Source: Micromonospora_G sp044901685
Lineage (GTDB): Bacteria; Actinomycetota; Actinomycetes; Mycobacteriales; Micromonosporaceae
Assembly: GCF_044901685.1 (NCBI RefSeq)
Contig: NZ_JBJDPS010000001.1
Coordinates: 186,001-250,000 of the forward strand
Reading direction: 5' to 3'
Length of the DNA: 64,000 nt
Shown: piece by piece, positions 7,838 to 16,662 of the stretch
Numbering within the stretch: the first letter of the stretch is position 1
How the letters are laid out: every line of letters starts with the position of its first letter
Notes under the pieces: model-generated
Databases searched by the model: none
Told to the model about the DNA's origin: nothing
What the model saw: the letters and a program-made list of their open reading frames with translations, nothing else
Made by a program: the position numbers and the translations under genes

Positions 7838-9358
7838 ATGTCTGCCCTGGCCAGCTCTCCGACAACCGCCCCGCCGTCGCGGCCACGTGGGTGGTTGCCA
7901 CGAATCGTCGCCGCCGGCGCGACGGCGGTGGTGCTCGGTGCCGCCGCTGCGGTGGTGGCCACACCCGCCGCCGCAGCGGCGGTCGACACGAGCGCGTGGT
8001 ATGTGTTGATCAACCGCAACAGTGGCAAGGCCCTGGACGTCTACAACCTGGCCACGAACGACGGCGCGCGGATCGTGCAATGGGCGCGCAACAACGGCAA
8101 CCAGCAGCAGTGGCAGTTCGTGGACTCGGGTGGTGGTTACTACCGGTTGCGGTCGCGGCTGTCCGGCAAGGTGCTGGACGTCTACAACTGGTCGACCGCC
8201 AACGGCGCCAGCATCGTGCAGTGGGCCGACGGCAACGGGGCCAACCAGCAGTTCCGGTTGGCCGACTCCGACGGTGGCTACGTCCGGTTGGTCAACCGGC
8301 ACAGCAACAAGGTGGTGGAGGTGCAGGGTGCCTCGACCGCCGACGGCGGCAACGTCGTGCAGTACGACGACTGGAACGGCGGCAACCAGCAGTGGCAACT
8401 GGTCCGCGTCGACGGCGCGGTCAACCCCACCACGACGCCGCCGGCCGGCACGTGCGATCTGCCGTCGACGTACCGCTGGACATCGACGGGTCCGTTGGCG
8501 ACGCCGAGGTCGGGGTGGGTCTCACTGAAGGACTTCACCACCGCGCCCTACAACGGCCGGCATCTCGTCTACGCGACGACCCACGACACGGGTACGACCT
8601 GGGGCTCGATGAACTTCGGCCTCTTCACGAACTGGTCCGACATGGCGTCGGCGAGTCAGAACCCGATGTCCTCGTCCACCGTCGCGCCCACGCTTCTCTA
8701 CTTCGCCCCGAGGAACATCTGGGTGCTCGCTTACCAGTGGGGCGGGACCGCCTTCTCCTACCGGACGTCGAGCGACCCCACCAACGCGAACGGGTGGTCG
8801 TCGCAGCAGGTCCTCTTCACCGGAAGCATCTCCGACTCCGGTACGGGACCCATCGACCAGACGCTTATCGGCGACAGTACGACCATGTACCTGTTCTTCG
8901 CCGGGGACAACGGGAGGATCTACCGGACCAGTATGCCCATCGGGAACTTCCCGGGTAACTTCGGCTCGTCGTCAACGGTGATCATGAGCGATACGACGAA
9001 CAACCTCTTCGAAGGGGTTCAGGTCTACAAGCTCCAGGGCCAGAACCGGTACCTCATGCTCGTCGAGGCGATCGGCTCGCAGGGACGCTACTTCCGCTCG
9101 TTCACGGCCACCAGTCTCGGCGGTTCGTGGACGCCACAGGCCGCCACCGAGAGCGGTCCCTTCGCGGGCCGGGCCAACAGCGGTGCCACCTGGACCAACG
9201 ACATCAGCCACGGCGAGCTGATCCGCAGCAGCGCCGATCAGACGATGACCGTCGACCCCTGTCGTCTCCAGTTGCTGTACCAGGGGCGTTCTCCCAGTTC
9301 CGGTGGCGACTACGGACTCCTGCCCTACCGGCCGGGTCTGCTGACACTGCAGCGCTAG
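7838..9358 (+). CDS. Secreted alpha-L-arabinofuranosidase, GH62, with N-terminal ricin-type (CBM13) domain
   Basis: The start is ATG 7838 with GAAGGAGG five bases upstream; 506 residues. The signal region is Arg-rich, then a hydrophobic core, then TPAAAAAVD. A ricin B-type lectin domain with three blades follows, each with a QxW-like end (NQQQWQF, NQQFRL, NQQWQL), then a TTTPPAG linker. The C-terminal ~300 residues start at CDLPSTYRWTSTGPL and match GH62 by the YNGRHLVYATTHD, NWSDM, PRNIWVLAYQWG and ISHGELIRS segments. GH62 enzymes release arabinose side chains from arabinoxylan; the lectin domain would anchor the enzyme on plant polysaccharide. Upstream LacI-type operators suggest sugar-dependent induction. 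Confidence 0.88.
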   Translation: MSALASSPTTAPPSRPRGWLPRIVAAGATAVVLGAAAAVVATPAAAAAVDTSAWYVLINRNSGKALDVYNLATNDGARIVQWARNNGNQQQWQFVDSGGGYYRLRSRLSGKVLDVYNWSTANGASIVQWADGNGANQQFRLADSDGGYVRLVNRHSNKVVEVQGASTADGGNVVQYDDWNGGNQQWQLVRVDGAVNPTTTPPAGTCDLPSTYRWTSTGPLATPRSGWVSLKDFTTAPYNGRHLVYATTHDTGTTWGSMNFGLFTNWSDMASASQNPMSSSTVAPTLLYFAPRNIWVLAYQWGGTAFSYRTSSDPTNANGWSSQQVLFTGSISDSGTGPIDQTLIGDSTTMYLFFAGDNGRIYRTSMPIGNFPGNFGSSSTVIMSDTTNNLFEGVQVYKLQGQNRYLMLVEAIGSQGRYFRSFTATSLGGSWTPQAATESGPFAGRANSGATWTNDISHGELIRSSADQTMTVDPCRLQLLYQGRSPSSGGDYGLLPYRPGLLTLQR

Positions 9359-9437
9359 AGATCCTGAGCCTCCGGTTCGCCGATGTCCGTGGCGTCGCGT
9401 CTTCGTGACGCCGTGACGTCGGTCGACGGGGCCCGTG

Positions 9438-9477
9438 GGCCGAGACCTAGCCTGTCCTGCGCAGGTAGGTCTCGGCC
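9438..9477. terminator. Bidirectional hairpin overlapping the MBL gene stop
   Basis: 12-bp perfect arms GGCCGAGACCTA (9438-9449) and its complement (9466-9477). The 16-nt loop itself can pair CCTG with CAGG. It spans the stop codon of the minus-strand MBL gene and lies 79 bp past the GH62 stop, so it can serve both converging genes. Confidence 0.7.
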
Positions 9478-10193
9478 AACTGGCGAAGGCGTGTCCTGTC
9501 GAAGCTGTGCCCGTGGCCGGGATGGACGACGGAGACGTCGAGGTCGGCGAGGAACTCCATGCTCCGCCGGTAGGCGGCCACGTCGGAGTTCGGCAGGTTG
9601 TCGATCAGGGCACCGTCGTAGACGATGTCGCCGGAATACAGCGTGCCGGTCCGCTCCTCCAGCACGGCGATGCTTCCCGGTGTGTGGCCGGGGAGGTGCA
9701 GCACGGTCAGCATCCGCCCGCCCAGGTCGATTCGGTCGCCGTCGTCGAGCAAGCGGTTCAGGGTAATGGGTTCGACGCGGTAGGTGGCCGGGTCGTAGCC
9801 GGGGTCGGGCAGGACGTCGATCATGAGCTCCGGGACTGGTTCTCCCGCCGCGTCGATCCCCAGTCTGTCGTAGAGTTCCGGGCCGTACAGGCTTGCCGGC
9901 ACACCTGCCACCAGGAGTTCCGCCTCGGCGGCATGGGCGGCCCGGTCACCGAATTCGGGTGCCCCACCGACGTGATCCAGGTGCGCGTGGGTGAGCAGGA
10001 CCATCGGATCGCGCTCGAACATCTCCGGGATCGCCTCCCGGAGGGCGACAACACCGAGCCCGGCGTCGACCACGATGTCACGATCGTTGCCACGCAACCA
10101 CCAGAAGTTCGCCGACAGCAGCTCGTTGACGTGCGGTTCCGAGATCCGGATGACGTCGCTGCCCACTTCGGCCCGCGTATACCAGTCGACCAT
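9447..10193 (-). CDS. MBL-fold metallo-hydrolase
   Basis: 248 residues. Motifs of the metallo-beta-lactamase fold are in order: HAHLDH (HxHxDH), LPGHTPGS, SGD and HPGHGHS, giving a full dinuclear zinc site. Such hydrolases cleave thioesters, lactones, phosphoesters or beta-lactams; the long segment between the first motif and PGH does not match a subgroup I can name. No signal peptide, so cytoplasmic. Single gene, converging on GH62. Confidence 0.88.
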   Translation of the reverse strand: MVDWYTRAEVGSDVIRISEPHVNELLSANFWWLRGNDRDIVVDAGLGVVALREAIPEMFERDPMVLLTHAHLDHVGGAPEFGDRAAHAAEAELLVAGVPASLYGPELYDRLGIDAAGEPVPELMIDVLPDPGYDPATYRVEPITLNRLLDDGDRIDLGGRMLTVLHLPGHTPGSIAVLEERTGTLYSGDIVYDGALIDNLPNSDVAAYRRSMEFLADLDVSVVHPGHGHSFDRTRLRQLAETYLRRTG

Positions 10194-10341
10194 GCGGGCA
10201 AGTCTGCCAGCGCGACGACGCCGTCCCGATCGTGCCGGCCCCGCCCTCCGTCAGTACCGCGGAAGATCGATGCCGGGGACGGGCTGCCTCGCGTCCCGTG
10301 GGGTATGCCACCGCCGCGACAGGGATCGCGTCACGCAAGAT

Positions 10342-11397
10342 ATGCGGATGGATGAGGTGCGGCCGGAGTCGGCGCGCGACGTAGCGGAGTTCGTCGGGTT
10401 GATGCGACAGCTCAAGGAGCGATCGGGGTACCCGTACCGGCAGTTGGAGGAGCGGGCGGGGGCGGCCGGTGACGTCCTGGCGCGCAGCACCATCGCGGAT
10501 GTTCTGCGCCGGCAGAGTCTGCCGAGGCCCGAGGTGCTGGCCGCCTTCGTACGGGCGTGTGACGGGCCGGAAACCGTCGACGCCTGGCTGGCGGTGCGTG
10601 ACCGCCTTGCCAGCGCCAGCGCCAGTCCCAGTCCCAGTCGCAACGCGAAAACGATCGCCGAGTCCGAAGCCGAGTCCGTGCCGGTGGCCTCGTCGATCGA
10701 GCAGGCACCGTCCGAGCCACAGCGGCAGCGGGAGGTGGAATCCGCCCCGGCGCGCCCGTGGTGGCCTCACTCGCGCCGGGTACGGACTCCGTTGGTGGCA
10801 CTGTCCATCCTCGCGCCGATCGCCCTGACCGCCTGGGTTGTCGTGCCGGACGAGTGGAGGGCAACGTTGTCCCAGCACGAGCCAGCCGGTGGTAGCCCCG
10901 ACTCCACGGTCACCGCAGGTTCTCTTCTGCTCGGCCGGTCGGGCAGTGTCGCCCGCATCCGTCCCGCCCGTACGCCAGACCTCTGTCTGACCGAGGGGCG
11001 CGAACGCACCGGACAGTACGACTCCGCGGTTGCCGTCCAGCGGCCCTGCGGCGAGGCGTCGCCACCCGAAACGGTCATCGAACCGGTCGCGGATGGGCTG
11101 CACCACATCAAGTGGGTTCATCCGCAGCAGGGCGTCGGGTGCCTGACGATTGTCGCCAGCGGCCCGGCGGCCGACATGCTGGAGCCCTGGAACGACTGCC
11201 GCGACGACCTGCCGACCCAACTGTTCCGGATCGAAGCGGTGGACGTACCGGTGCCGGGCGGCTTCAGACTGCGTCCCGCAACCGGAGGGCTCTGCGTCGG
11301 TATCCGGGGCAACGAGCTGACGCCGCAGGCCGAGGCGGTCCAGGAGCCCTGCACCGGCGACGCGGACCAGGAGTTCCTCGTCGACCTCGTGGGCTGA
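10342..11397 (+). CDS. Membrane-anchored helix-turn-helix (XRE-like) protein
   Basis: 351 residues from ATG 10342; an in-frame ATG at 10348 is an alternative and no strong ribosome-binding site distinguishes them. The N-terminus (ARDVAEFVGLMRQLKERSG, then TIADVLRRQSLPRPEVL) is the HTH region common in actinobacterial XRE-type proteins. A Ser/Pro/Glu linker follows, then one membrane segment (PLVALSILAPIALTAWVVV) and a ~180-residue extracytoplasmic domain with paired Cys. This topology, cytoplasmic HTH plus external sensor, is frequent in streptomycetes and micromonosporas. The ligand and targets are unknown. Confidence 0.75.
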   Translation: MRMDEVRPESARDVAEFVGLMRQLKERSGYPYRQLEERAGAAGDVLARSTIADVLRRQSLPRPEVLAAFVRACDGPETVDAWLAVRDRLASASASPSPSRNAKTIAESEAESVPVASSIEQAPSEPQRQREVESAPARPWWPHSRRVRTPLVALSILAPIALTAWVVVPDEWRATLSQHEPAGGSPDSTVTAGSLLLGRSGSVARIRPARTPDLCLTEGRERTGQYDSAVAVQRPCGEASPPETVIEPVADGLHHIKWVHPQQGVGCLTIVASGPAADMLEPWNDCRDDLPTQLFRIEAVDVPVPGGFRLRPATGGLCVGIRGNELTPQAEAVQEPCTGDADQEFLVDLVG

Positions 11398-11642
11398 GCA
11401 GCCCCGGCCCGCCCGGCCAGTTCGCGGATCTCGACGACCCGCAACTCGTACGGCTCTACCGGCTCGGGCCGGAACTCCACCCCGACGAGATGGCGCGCCG
11501 GGACCTACCGTTCGATCTCCCGGGCACCCTCGCGGTCGAGTCCGATCCGCACCTGCGGCGGATGCTGGACCTGATGCGCGAACGTGGCTGGGCGAGTTGG
11601 ACCCGGACCTGGCCGAAGCGGCTGGGGGAGCCGCCCGGGTGA
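11394..11642 (+). other. Coding-like fragment without a clear start (possible small gene or remnant)
   Basis: The frame reads LDDPQLVRLYRLGPELHPDE, then MARRDLPFDLPG, and ends RLGEPPG at 11642, with very high G/C at third positions. It looks coding but no ATG/GTG/TTG with a ribosome-binding site precedes the first part; the only internal ATG is 11490, which would give 50 residues. It overlaps the end of the HTH gene by a few bases. Either a small protein with a CTG or internal ATG start, or the tail of a decayed gene. Not assigned to a family. Confidence 0.35.
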
Positions 11643-11725
11643 CCTCCGGGTGTCGAGGGGCGGCCGTGGGGGTCGAATTCGGTTGCCACGGCGAATTCCG
11701 AAGTGCCAGGCTGCCGCCCGTGCCG

Positions 11726-12625
11726 ATGCATGACGACGAGCTCAGCGTCTCCGTCGAGACCGTACGCGCGCTGGTCGAGGCGCAGTTCCCCCGGTGGCGG
11801 GGTCTGCCCGTCGCCCGGGTCGCCTCGCAGGGAACGGTCAACGCCATCTTCCGGGTCGGCGACGGGCTCACGGCACGGTTCCCGCTCCAGCCACGGCCGG
11901 TCGAGGCGGCTCGCCAGTGGCTGGAAGGCGAGGCGGACGCGGCACGCGAACTGCTCGGCCGTACGCGATTCCCGACCCCCGAACCCGTCGCCATCGGCGA
12001 GCCCGGCGCCGGCTACCCGCTGCCCTGGTCGGTGCAGACCTGGATACCCGGCGTCGTGGCGAGCGATGCGGATCCGGGCGAGTCGGTCGGGTTCGCGCAC
12101 GACCTCGCGGAGTTCATCAGCGCTGTACGGGCCATCGACACCCGGGGGCGGATCTTCGGTGGGCAGGGACGCGGGGGTGAGCTACCGGCCCACGACCCGT
12201 GGATGCGTACGTGCTTCGAGCGGAGCGAGGTGCTGCTGGACGTTCCACGACTGCGTCGGGCCTGGGCCGTGCTGCGGCAACTGCCCAGGAGTGGGTATCC
12301 GGACACGATGAACCACGGTGATCTCATCTGTGGAAACGTCCTCGTCGCCGGGTCGCGGCTGGCCGGGGTCCTCGACGTGGGCGGTCTGGGGGTCGCGGAC
12401 CGGTCTCTCGACCTGACAGGTGCCTGGCACCTGCTGGAGCCGGGGCCACGTCAGGCGCTGCGTGATCGACTCGGCTGCGACGACATCGAGTGGGAACGCG
12501 GCCGGGCCTGGGCCTTCGTGCAGGCGATGGGCCTGGTCTGGTACTACGAGCGGAGCAATCCGGCGATGAGCTGGATGGGCCGCAGGACCCTGGCCCGCAC
12601 CATGGCCGATCCGTCACCGGCCTGA
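11726..12625 (+). CDS. Aminoglycoside phosphotransferase (APH)-family kinase
   Basis: 299 residues from ATG 11726 (a GTG two codons earlier is possible). Kinase-like features: N-lobe with GTVNAIFRVGDGLTARFPL, the catalytic loop NHGDLICGNVLV (HGDxxxxN), and the metal-binding DVGGLGVADRSLDLTG, where the usual DFG/DFGD is DVG. The family phosphorylates aminoglycosides, macrolides, homoserine or other small alcohols using ATP; sequence alone does not assign resistance. The gene is alone between a decayed fragment and a TetR remnant. Confidence 0.8.
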   Translation: MHDDELSVSVETVRALVEAQFPRWRGLPVARVASQGTVNAIFRVGDGLTARFPLQPRPVEAARQWLEGEADAARELLGRTRFPTPEPVAIGEPGAGYPLPWSVQTWIPGVVASDADPGESVGFAHDLAEFISAVRAIDTRGRIFGGQGRGGELPAHDPWMRTCFERSEVLLDVPRLRRAWAVLRQLPRSGYPDTMNHGDLICGNVLVAGSRLAGVLDVGGLGVADRSLDLTGAWHLLEPGPRQALRDRLGCDDIEWERGRAWAFVQAMGLVWYYERSNPAMSWMGRRTLARTMADPSPA

Positions 12626-12664
12626 GCGGGTCGGGTGCCCCGGCGCGGCTCCCCGACGTAGTGG

Positions 12665-12802
12665 TCAGGGTGTGGAGGCGTCGTTCCCGGTGGGATCGTC
12701 GTGCCACTTGCCGAGGGCGTCGAGGAGTTGATCGATCAGGCGCGGGGAGATGGCTTCCGCCAACAGCGCCGCGCGGTAGATGAGTGGTCCGACCAGTACG
12801 CG
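12665..12802 (-). pseudogene. C-terminal remnant of a TetR-family regulator
   Basis: On the minus strand, directly after an in-frame TAA (12805-12803), the frame reads RVLVGPLIYRAALLAEAISP and then RLIDQLLDALGKW, ending at TGA 12667-12665. The G-P-L-x-Y-R ... I-x-x-x-L-I-D-x-L-L-D pattern is the last two helices of TetR C-terminal domains. There is no start and no HTH upstream in any frame, so this is a 45-codon remnant. It sits between the APH-like and DinB-like genes. Confidence 0.45.
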
Positions 12803-12903
12803 TTACGGCCCGAACGATTGGCCGAACGTGAACGACCTGCTCACCCCAGGTTGTCGCACCCGCGCGTTAGCATCGCCGCGATTGCCGACCGGTGGAGGAT
12901 GCC

Positions 12904-13641
12904 ATGGGCCAGGACGACGTCACGACGTTTGTCGACAGGGACCTGCGGGGCGCGCGGTTCAACAGGTCGACGCTGGCCGGCGCGGTGATGCGCGGCGTCG
13001 ACGTGCGCGAGCTCGATATCGACGCGCCGTGGCTGGCCGACGGTGCTCTCCTGGTCAACGGCGTCGACGTCGCGCCGCTCGTCGAGGCAGAGCTCAACCG
13101 ACGGTTCCCGGGGCGGGAGCTGAAGCAGGCCACGGATCCGGAGAGCCTCGGTGCGGCGTGGGCGGCGGTCGAGCGGGCCTGGGCGGCCGCCGTCGACCGG
13201 GTCGCGTCCATGCCCGAGGGCACGGTTGACGCGTCGGTCGACGGCGAGTGGTCGTTCGCGCAGACGCTGCGCCACCTCGCGTTCGCCACCGACGCGTGGC
13301 TGAACAAGGCGATCATGCGCGGGCCGCAGCCGTTCCATCCGCTCGGGCAGCCGCACGCCGAATACGAGACCGATGGCTACGACATGTCGGTATTCGTCGC
13401 CGAGCAGCCGACGTACCCGGAGGTGCTCGAATTCCGCGCCGAGCGGCAAGCGATGGTGCGCGACTTCCTCGCGGCGGTCACGCCGGAGCTGCTCGCCGAG
13501 CCTCGCCCCGCCGCATGGTCACCCGAACACCAGGTGCCGGTCCTGCACTGCCTTCACGTGATCTTCGACGAGGAATGGGAGCACCTCCGCTTCGCGCTGC
13601 GTGACCTCGACGCGCATGACCGGAACCCGGTCTCCACCTGA
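12904..13641 (+). CDS. DinB-like four-helix protein with pentapeptide-type N-terminus
   Basis: 245 residues; ATG 12904 chosen because GGAGG lies at 12894-12898 (an in-frame GTG at 12892 overlaps that site). The first ~60 residues (DLRGARFNRSTLAGAVMRGV) resemble a short pentapeptide-repeat segment. The remainder is a DinB/YfiT-type bundle with metal-site histidines in SFAQTLRHLAFATDAW and HCLHVIFDEEWEHLRFA. Members of this family are metal-dependent thiol or cofactor-transfer proteins, often of unknown substrate. The gene converges on the S9 peptidase gene with 20 bp between stops. Confidence 0.8.
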   Translation: MGQDDVTTFVDRDLRGARFNRSTLAGAVMRGVDVRELDIDAPWLADGALLVNGVDVAPLVEAELNRRFPGRELKQATDPESLGAAWAAVERAWAAAVDRVASMPEGTVDASVDGEWSFAQTLRHLAFATDAWLNKAIMRGPQPFHPLGQPHAEYETDGYDMSVFVAEQPTYPEVLEFRAERQAMVRDFLAAVTPELLAEPRPAAWSPEHQVPVLHCLHVIFDEEWEHLRFALRDLDAHDRNPVST

Positions 13642-13661
13642 ACCTGGGCCGGCGCCTGTGG

Positions 13662-15596
13662 TCAGGGGCGGAGCCAGCGGTCGAACCAGGCGCGGGTCCG
13701 GCGCAGGACGTCGAGTTGGTGGTTGCGTTCCCGGATCCGGTGACCCTCTCTCGGGTAGACCACGAACTCGTGCTCCGCGCCGCCGAAATGGCGTAGTGCC
13801 CGGTGGAGGTACACGGCCTGTCCGAGGGGGACGTTGGTGTCCTCGGCGCCGTGCAGGATGAGCACCGGAGTGCGGATGCGGCTGGCGAAGGAAATCGGGC
13901 TGACCGCGTCGTGGGGGTGCGGGCCGATGCCGGACCAGCCGGTGCTGCCACCCAGGGCGGCTTCGAACTGGCCGTTCTCCCCGGTCGCGGCGAGCATGCC
14001 CCAGTCGACGACGCCGGCGCCGACCAGCGCGGCGCGGAACCGTTCGGTCTGGCCGACCGCCCAGGCGGACATGAATCCGCCGTGGCTCCAGCCGGCGATG
14101 CCCAGCCGGTCGGGATCGGCGATGCCCTGGGCGACGAGCAGGTCGATGCCGGTCAGGATGTCGGTCCACTCCTCCTGCCCGACCCGGCCGGCGACGCTGG
14201 CGGCGAACTGGTGGCCGTGGCCCTGGCCGCCGCGCGGGTTGGGCAGGAACACCGCGTAGCCGGCGGCGGCCAGCCACTGCGCGCTGGGGAACGGGAACAA
14301 CTGCAAACGGTCGGCGTAGCGATCGTAGGGGCCACCATGCACGATCGTGACCAGCGGGAACGGGCCGTCCGACGGGGCTTGTCCGACCGGTAGCACGAGC
14401 AGGCCGTCCAGGTCGAGCCCGTCGGCGGCGCGGTAGGCCAACGGCTGCTGGGTGCCGAGACGGACGGCGTCCAACTCCGGGCGGGTGTGGGTGATCTTTC
14501 GCAGCGGCCCGGTCGGCGGCCCGAGGTGGACGTTCGTGGATTGGTAGCGGCCCCCGGTCAGCGCCGCGAGCGTGTTTCCGGCAGGAGTGGTGGTGACACC
14601 GTCAAGGCGTCCCGGGTGCCGCGACAGGGTCGTGAGTCCGGCGGGGTCCAGCCGGGCCAGGGTCGTGTCCAGGCCGTCGGCGAGCACGACCAGCGGGGCG
14701 GCGTCGGTCTGGCACAGCTCGGTGGGGCACATGGGGAGACCGGCGGTGCGGTTGCGCAGGACGCGGCCGGTCAGGGCCAGGTCGAACACGGAGTCGCCGG
14801 CCTGGAGTACCGGCGGGGTGAGTGCGATGTGACCGAGGTGCCACCCGTCCTCGGCGGGCCACCAGGCCAGGCAGCGTGCCTCGGCCCCGACCGGTCCGAG
14901 GTCTTCCGCAGTTCCGGTGGTGGGGTCGAACAGGTGCAGTTGGCCGGTGCGGGGGCCGTGGTCGTTGTCGGCGCTGGCCCGGGTGAGTACGGCGAGCGGG
15001 CCGCCGTCGGGCCGTTGCCGCAGTTCCACGACGTGCCGGCCGCCGAACACGTCCGGCGTGGTGATCCGCCCGGTGCGCAGGTCGAGCAGGCGTAACCGGG
15101 CGTGTGGTTCGCGCTCGCCGACGACGACCGCGTCGTCGCGGTCCCGGGCGCGGCGTACGTCCTGGTCGGTCGGTTCGTCCTCGGCGAGCAGGACGAGCAG
15201 GTCGGGGTCGGCGAGTGGCCGGTGGTCGGTTATCCCGGCACCCCAACCGGTCAACGCGGCCACCGTGCGATCGGCGAGGGCGAACCGGTACAACTGTGGG
15301 ATACCGCGTACGGCGCGGTCGGACAGGAAGAACAGCGTGGCCGAGTCCGCGGACCAGCGTGGCAGTGACTCCGTCGCGGTGTCGGCGGTGGCCCGGTACG
15401 AGCTACCCGCGCCCGCGCCCGCGCTTCCGCCATCGACACCGAGGCCGACGTCGACGAGCCAGACTTCGGTGTCGAGATGGTCACCGACCCGGCTCGCGGG
15501 TACGAGTACGTGGCAGAGCAGTTGCCCGTTCGGAGCGAGAGCCGGGGTTTGCGGGGCACGGCCGTCAACCACGAACTCGGCGGTCAGAGCTGTCAT
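13662..15596 (-). CDS. S9 family peptidase (prolyl oligopeptidase/acylaminoacyl peptidase-like)
   Basis: 644 residues, the usual length. An N-terminal seven-bladed propeller (residues ~1-370) is followed by an alpha/beta hydrolase domain. The triad is visible: Ser in GWSHGGF, Asp in HGAEDTNVP, His in REGHRIRERNH. HGGPYDRY is the oxyanion region. No signal peptide, so probably a cytoplasmic serine peptidase that trims small peptides or acyl-amino acids. Minus strand, single gene. Confidence 0.9.
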   Translation of the reverse strand: MTALTAEFVVDGRAPQTPALAPNGQLLCHVLVPASRVGDHLDTEVWLVDVGLGVDGGSAGAGAGSSYRATADTATESLPRWSADSATLFFLSDRAVRGIPQLYRFALADRTVAALTGWGAGITDHRPLADPDLLVLLAEDEPTDQDVRRARDRDDAVVVGEREPHARLRLLDLRTGRITTPDVFGGRHVVELRQRPDGGPLAVLTRASADNDHGPRTGQLHLFDPTTGTAEDLGPVGAEARCLAWWPAEDGWHLGHIALTPPVLQAGDSVFDLALTGRVLRNRTAGLPMCPTELCQTDAAPLVVLADGLDTTLARLDPAGLTTLSRHPGRLDGVTTTPAGNTLAALTGGRYQSTNVHLGPPTGPLRKITHTRPELDAVRLGTQQPLAYRAADGLDLDGLLVLPVGQAPSDGPFPLVTIVHGGPYDRYADRLQLFPFPSAQWLAAAGYAVFLPNPRGGQGHGHQFAASVAGRVGQEEWTDILTGIDLLVAQGIADPDRLGIAGWSHGGFMSAWAVGQTERFRAALVGAGVVDWGMLAATGENGQFEAALGGSTGWSGIGPHPHDAVSPISFASRIRTPVLILHGAEDTNVPLGQAVYLHRALRHFGGAEHEFVVYPREGHRIRERNHQLDVLRRTRAWFDRWLRP

Positions 15597-15623
15597 GCGA
15601 TGAGTCTGCCAACAGCGCCGGAC

Positions 15624-15668
15624 GGCGCCGAAGAGGGCGCCGAAGAGGGCGCCGAAGAGGGCGGCGAA
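15624..15668. repeat. 12-bp tandem repeat (GGCGCCGAAGAG), 3.7 copies
   Basis: Units at 15624-15635, 15636-15647 and 15648-15659 plus a partial copy, directly upstream of the S9 peptidase start (on its promoter side). No gene was recognised in 15597-15741. The repeat may alter promoter spacing between strains. Confidence 0.8.
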
Positions 15669-15741
15669 GGGGGGCGGTGAAGGGGGCGGCGGAGCCGTAC
15701 CTCGTGGGGGATGACGTCTGCCGGGGACCCGGCACCAGAAC

Positions 15742-15765
15742 GGACCCGGGCGTGAGCCCGGGTCC
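15742..15765. terminator. Hairpin terminator for the ABC transporter operon
   Basis: Perfect 10-bp stem GGACCCGGGC / GCCCGGGTCC with loop GTGA, 63 bp beyond the stop of the minus-strand ABC permease gene. There is no T-tract, as usual in high-GC actinobacteria. Confidence 0.65.
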
Positions 15766-15828
15766 GAGGTCTGGCGTCTGTCCGCCGAGCGGGACGCTGA
15801 CCGTCTCGCCCGGGCAGTGGTGGCAGGG

Positions 15829-16662
15829 TCAGGACTCGCGGTTGAAGAGCCGTTTCGACCAGAGGTATCCGCCCAGCGCGATGACGGCGCACCAGGCGAG
15901 CGCGATCCACCCGTTGTTCCCGATCGGCTCGTCCATCATCAGGCCGCGCAGGGTCTCGATGATCGGCGTGAACGGCTGGTAGTCGGCGAACCAGCGCAGA
16001 CCCGCCGGCATCGAGTCGGTGGGGACGAACCCGCTGCCGAGGAAGGGCAGCAGGACCAGTGGCATGGGCAGGTTGCTCGCGGTCTCGACGCTCTTGCTCA
16101 CCTGGCCGAGCGCGACCGCCAGCCAGACCAGCGCGAACGTCACCACCAGCAGGAACCCGGCGGTGGCGAGCCACCCGACGAGCCCGGCGGTGGGCCGGAA
16201 ACCAACCAGCAGCGCCACGCCGATCACGATCGCCAGGCTGAACACCGCTTGGATCATGCTGCCCAGGACGTGTCCGGTCAGCACCGAGACGCGGGCGATG
16301 TGCATCGTACGGAAGCGGGTGATGATGCCCTCGGTCATGTCCATGGCGATCGAGATCGCGGTCCCCTGGACCGTGGACGTCACGGTCATCAGGATGATCG
16401 CGGGGGCCACGTAGTTGGCGTACGCGGCACGCCCGCCGGCCACGCCACCGTGCACCGTACCGGCTAGTCCGGCGCCGAGCGTGCCGCCCAGCACGTAGAC
16501 GAAGAGCAGCAGGAAGACGACCGGCATCCCGACCAGCATCACGGTCATCGACGGGTACCGCAGCATGCGCTTGAGGTTGCGACGCAGCATCGTCGCCGAG
16601 TCGCGTAACGGATGGAAACGCAGGCTTGCCGGGGCCGGTCCGGCGAGGGCGGGGGTGCTCAT
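15829..16662 (-). CDS. ABC-2 type permease, DrrB-like
   Basis: 277 residues from ATG 16662, which overlaps the ATPase stop by 4 bp (ATGA). Six hydrophobic segments are arranged as in ABC-2 exporters; the MDMTEGIITRFRTM loop and LPLVLLPFLGSGFVP-like region (SNLPMPLVLLPFLGSGFVP) are typical of the DrrB/daunorubicin permease group. Together with the ATPase it should export hydrophobic drugs or lipids. It is the last gene of a two-gene unit ended by the hairpin at 15742. Confidence 0.88.
   Translation of the reverse strand: MSTPALAGPAPASLRFHPLRDSATMLRRNLKRMLRYPSMTVMLVGMPVVFLLLFVYVLGGTLGAGLAGTVHGGVAGGRAAYANYVAPAIILMTVTSTVQGTAISIAMDMTEGIITRFRTMHIARVSVLTGHVLGSMIQAVFSLAIVIGVALLVGFRPTAGLVGWLATAGFLLVVTFALVWLAVALGQVSKSVETASNLPMPLVLLPFLGSGFVPTDSMPAGLRWFADYQPFTPIIETLRGLMMDEPIGNNGWIALAWCAVIALGGYLWSKRLFNRES

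Noticed and set aside
10078..11994. A 638-codon minus-strand open frame over the HTH gene
   Set aside because: No recognisable domain, while the plus-strand frames have HTH, membrane and kinase motifs.
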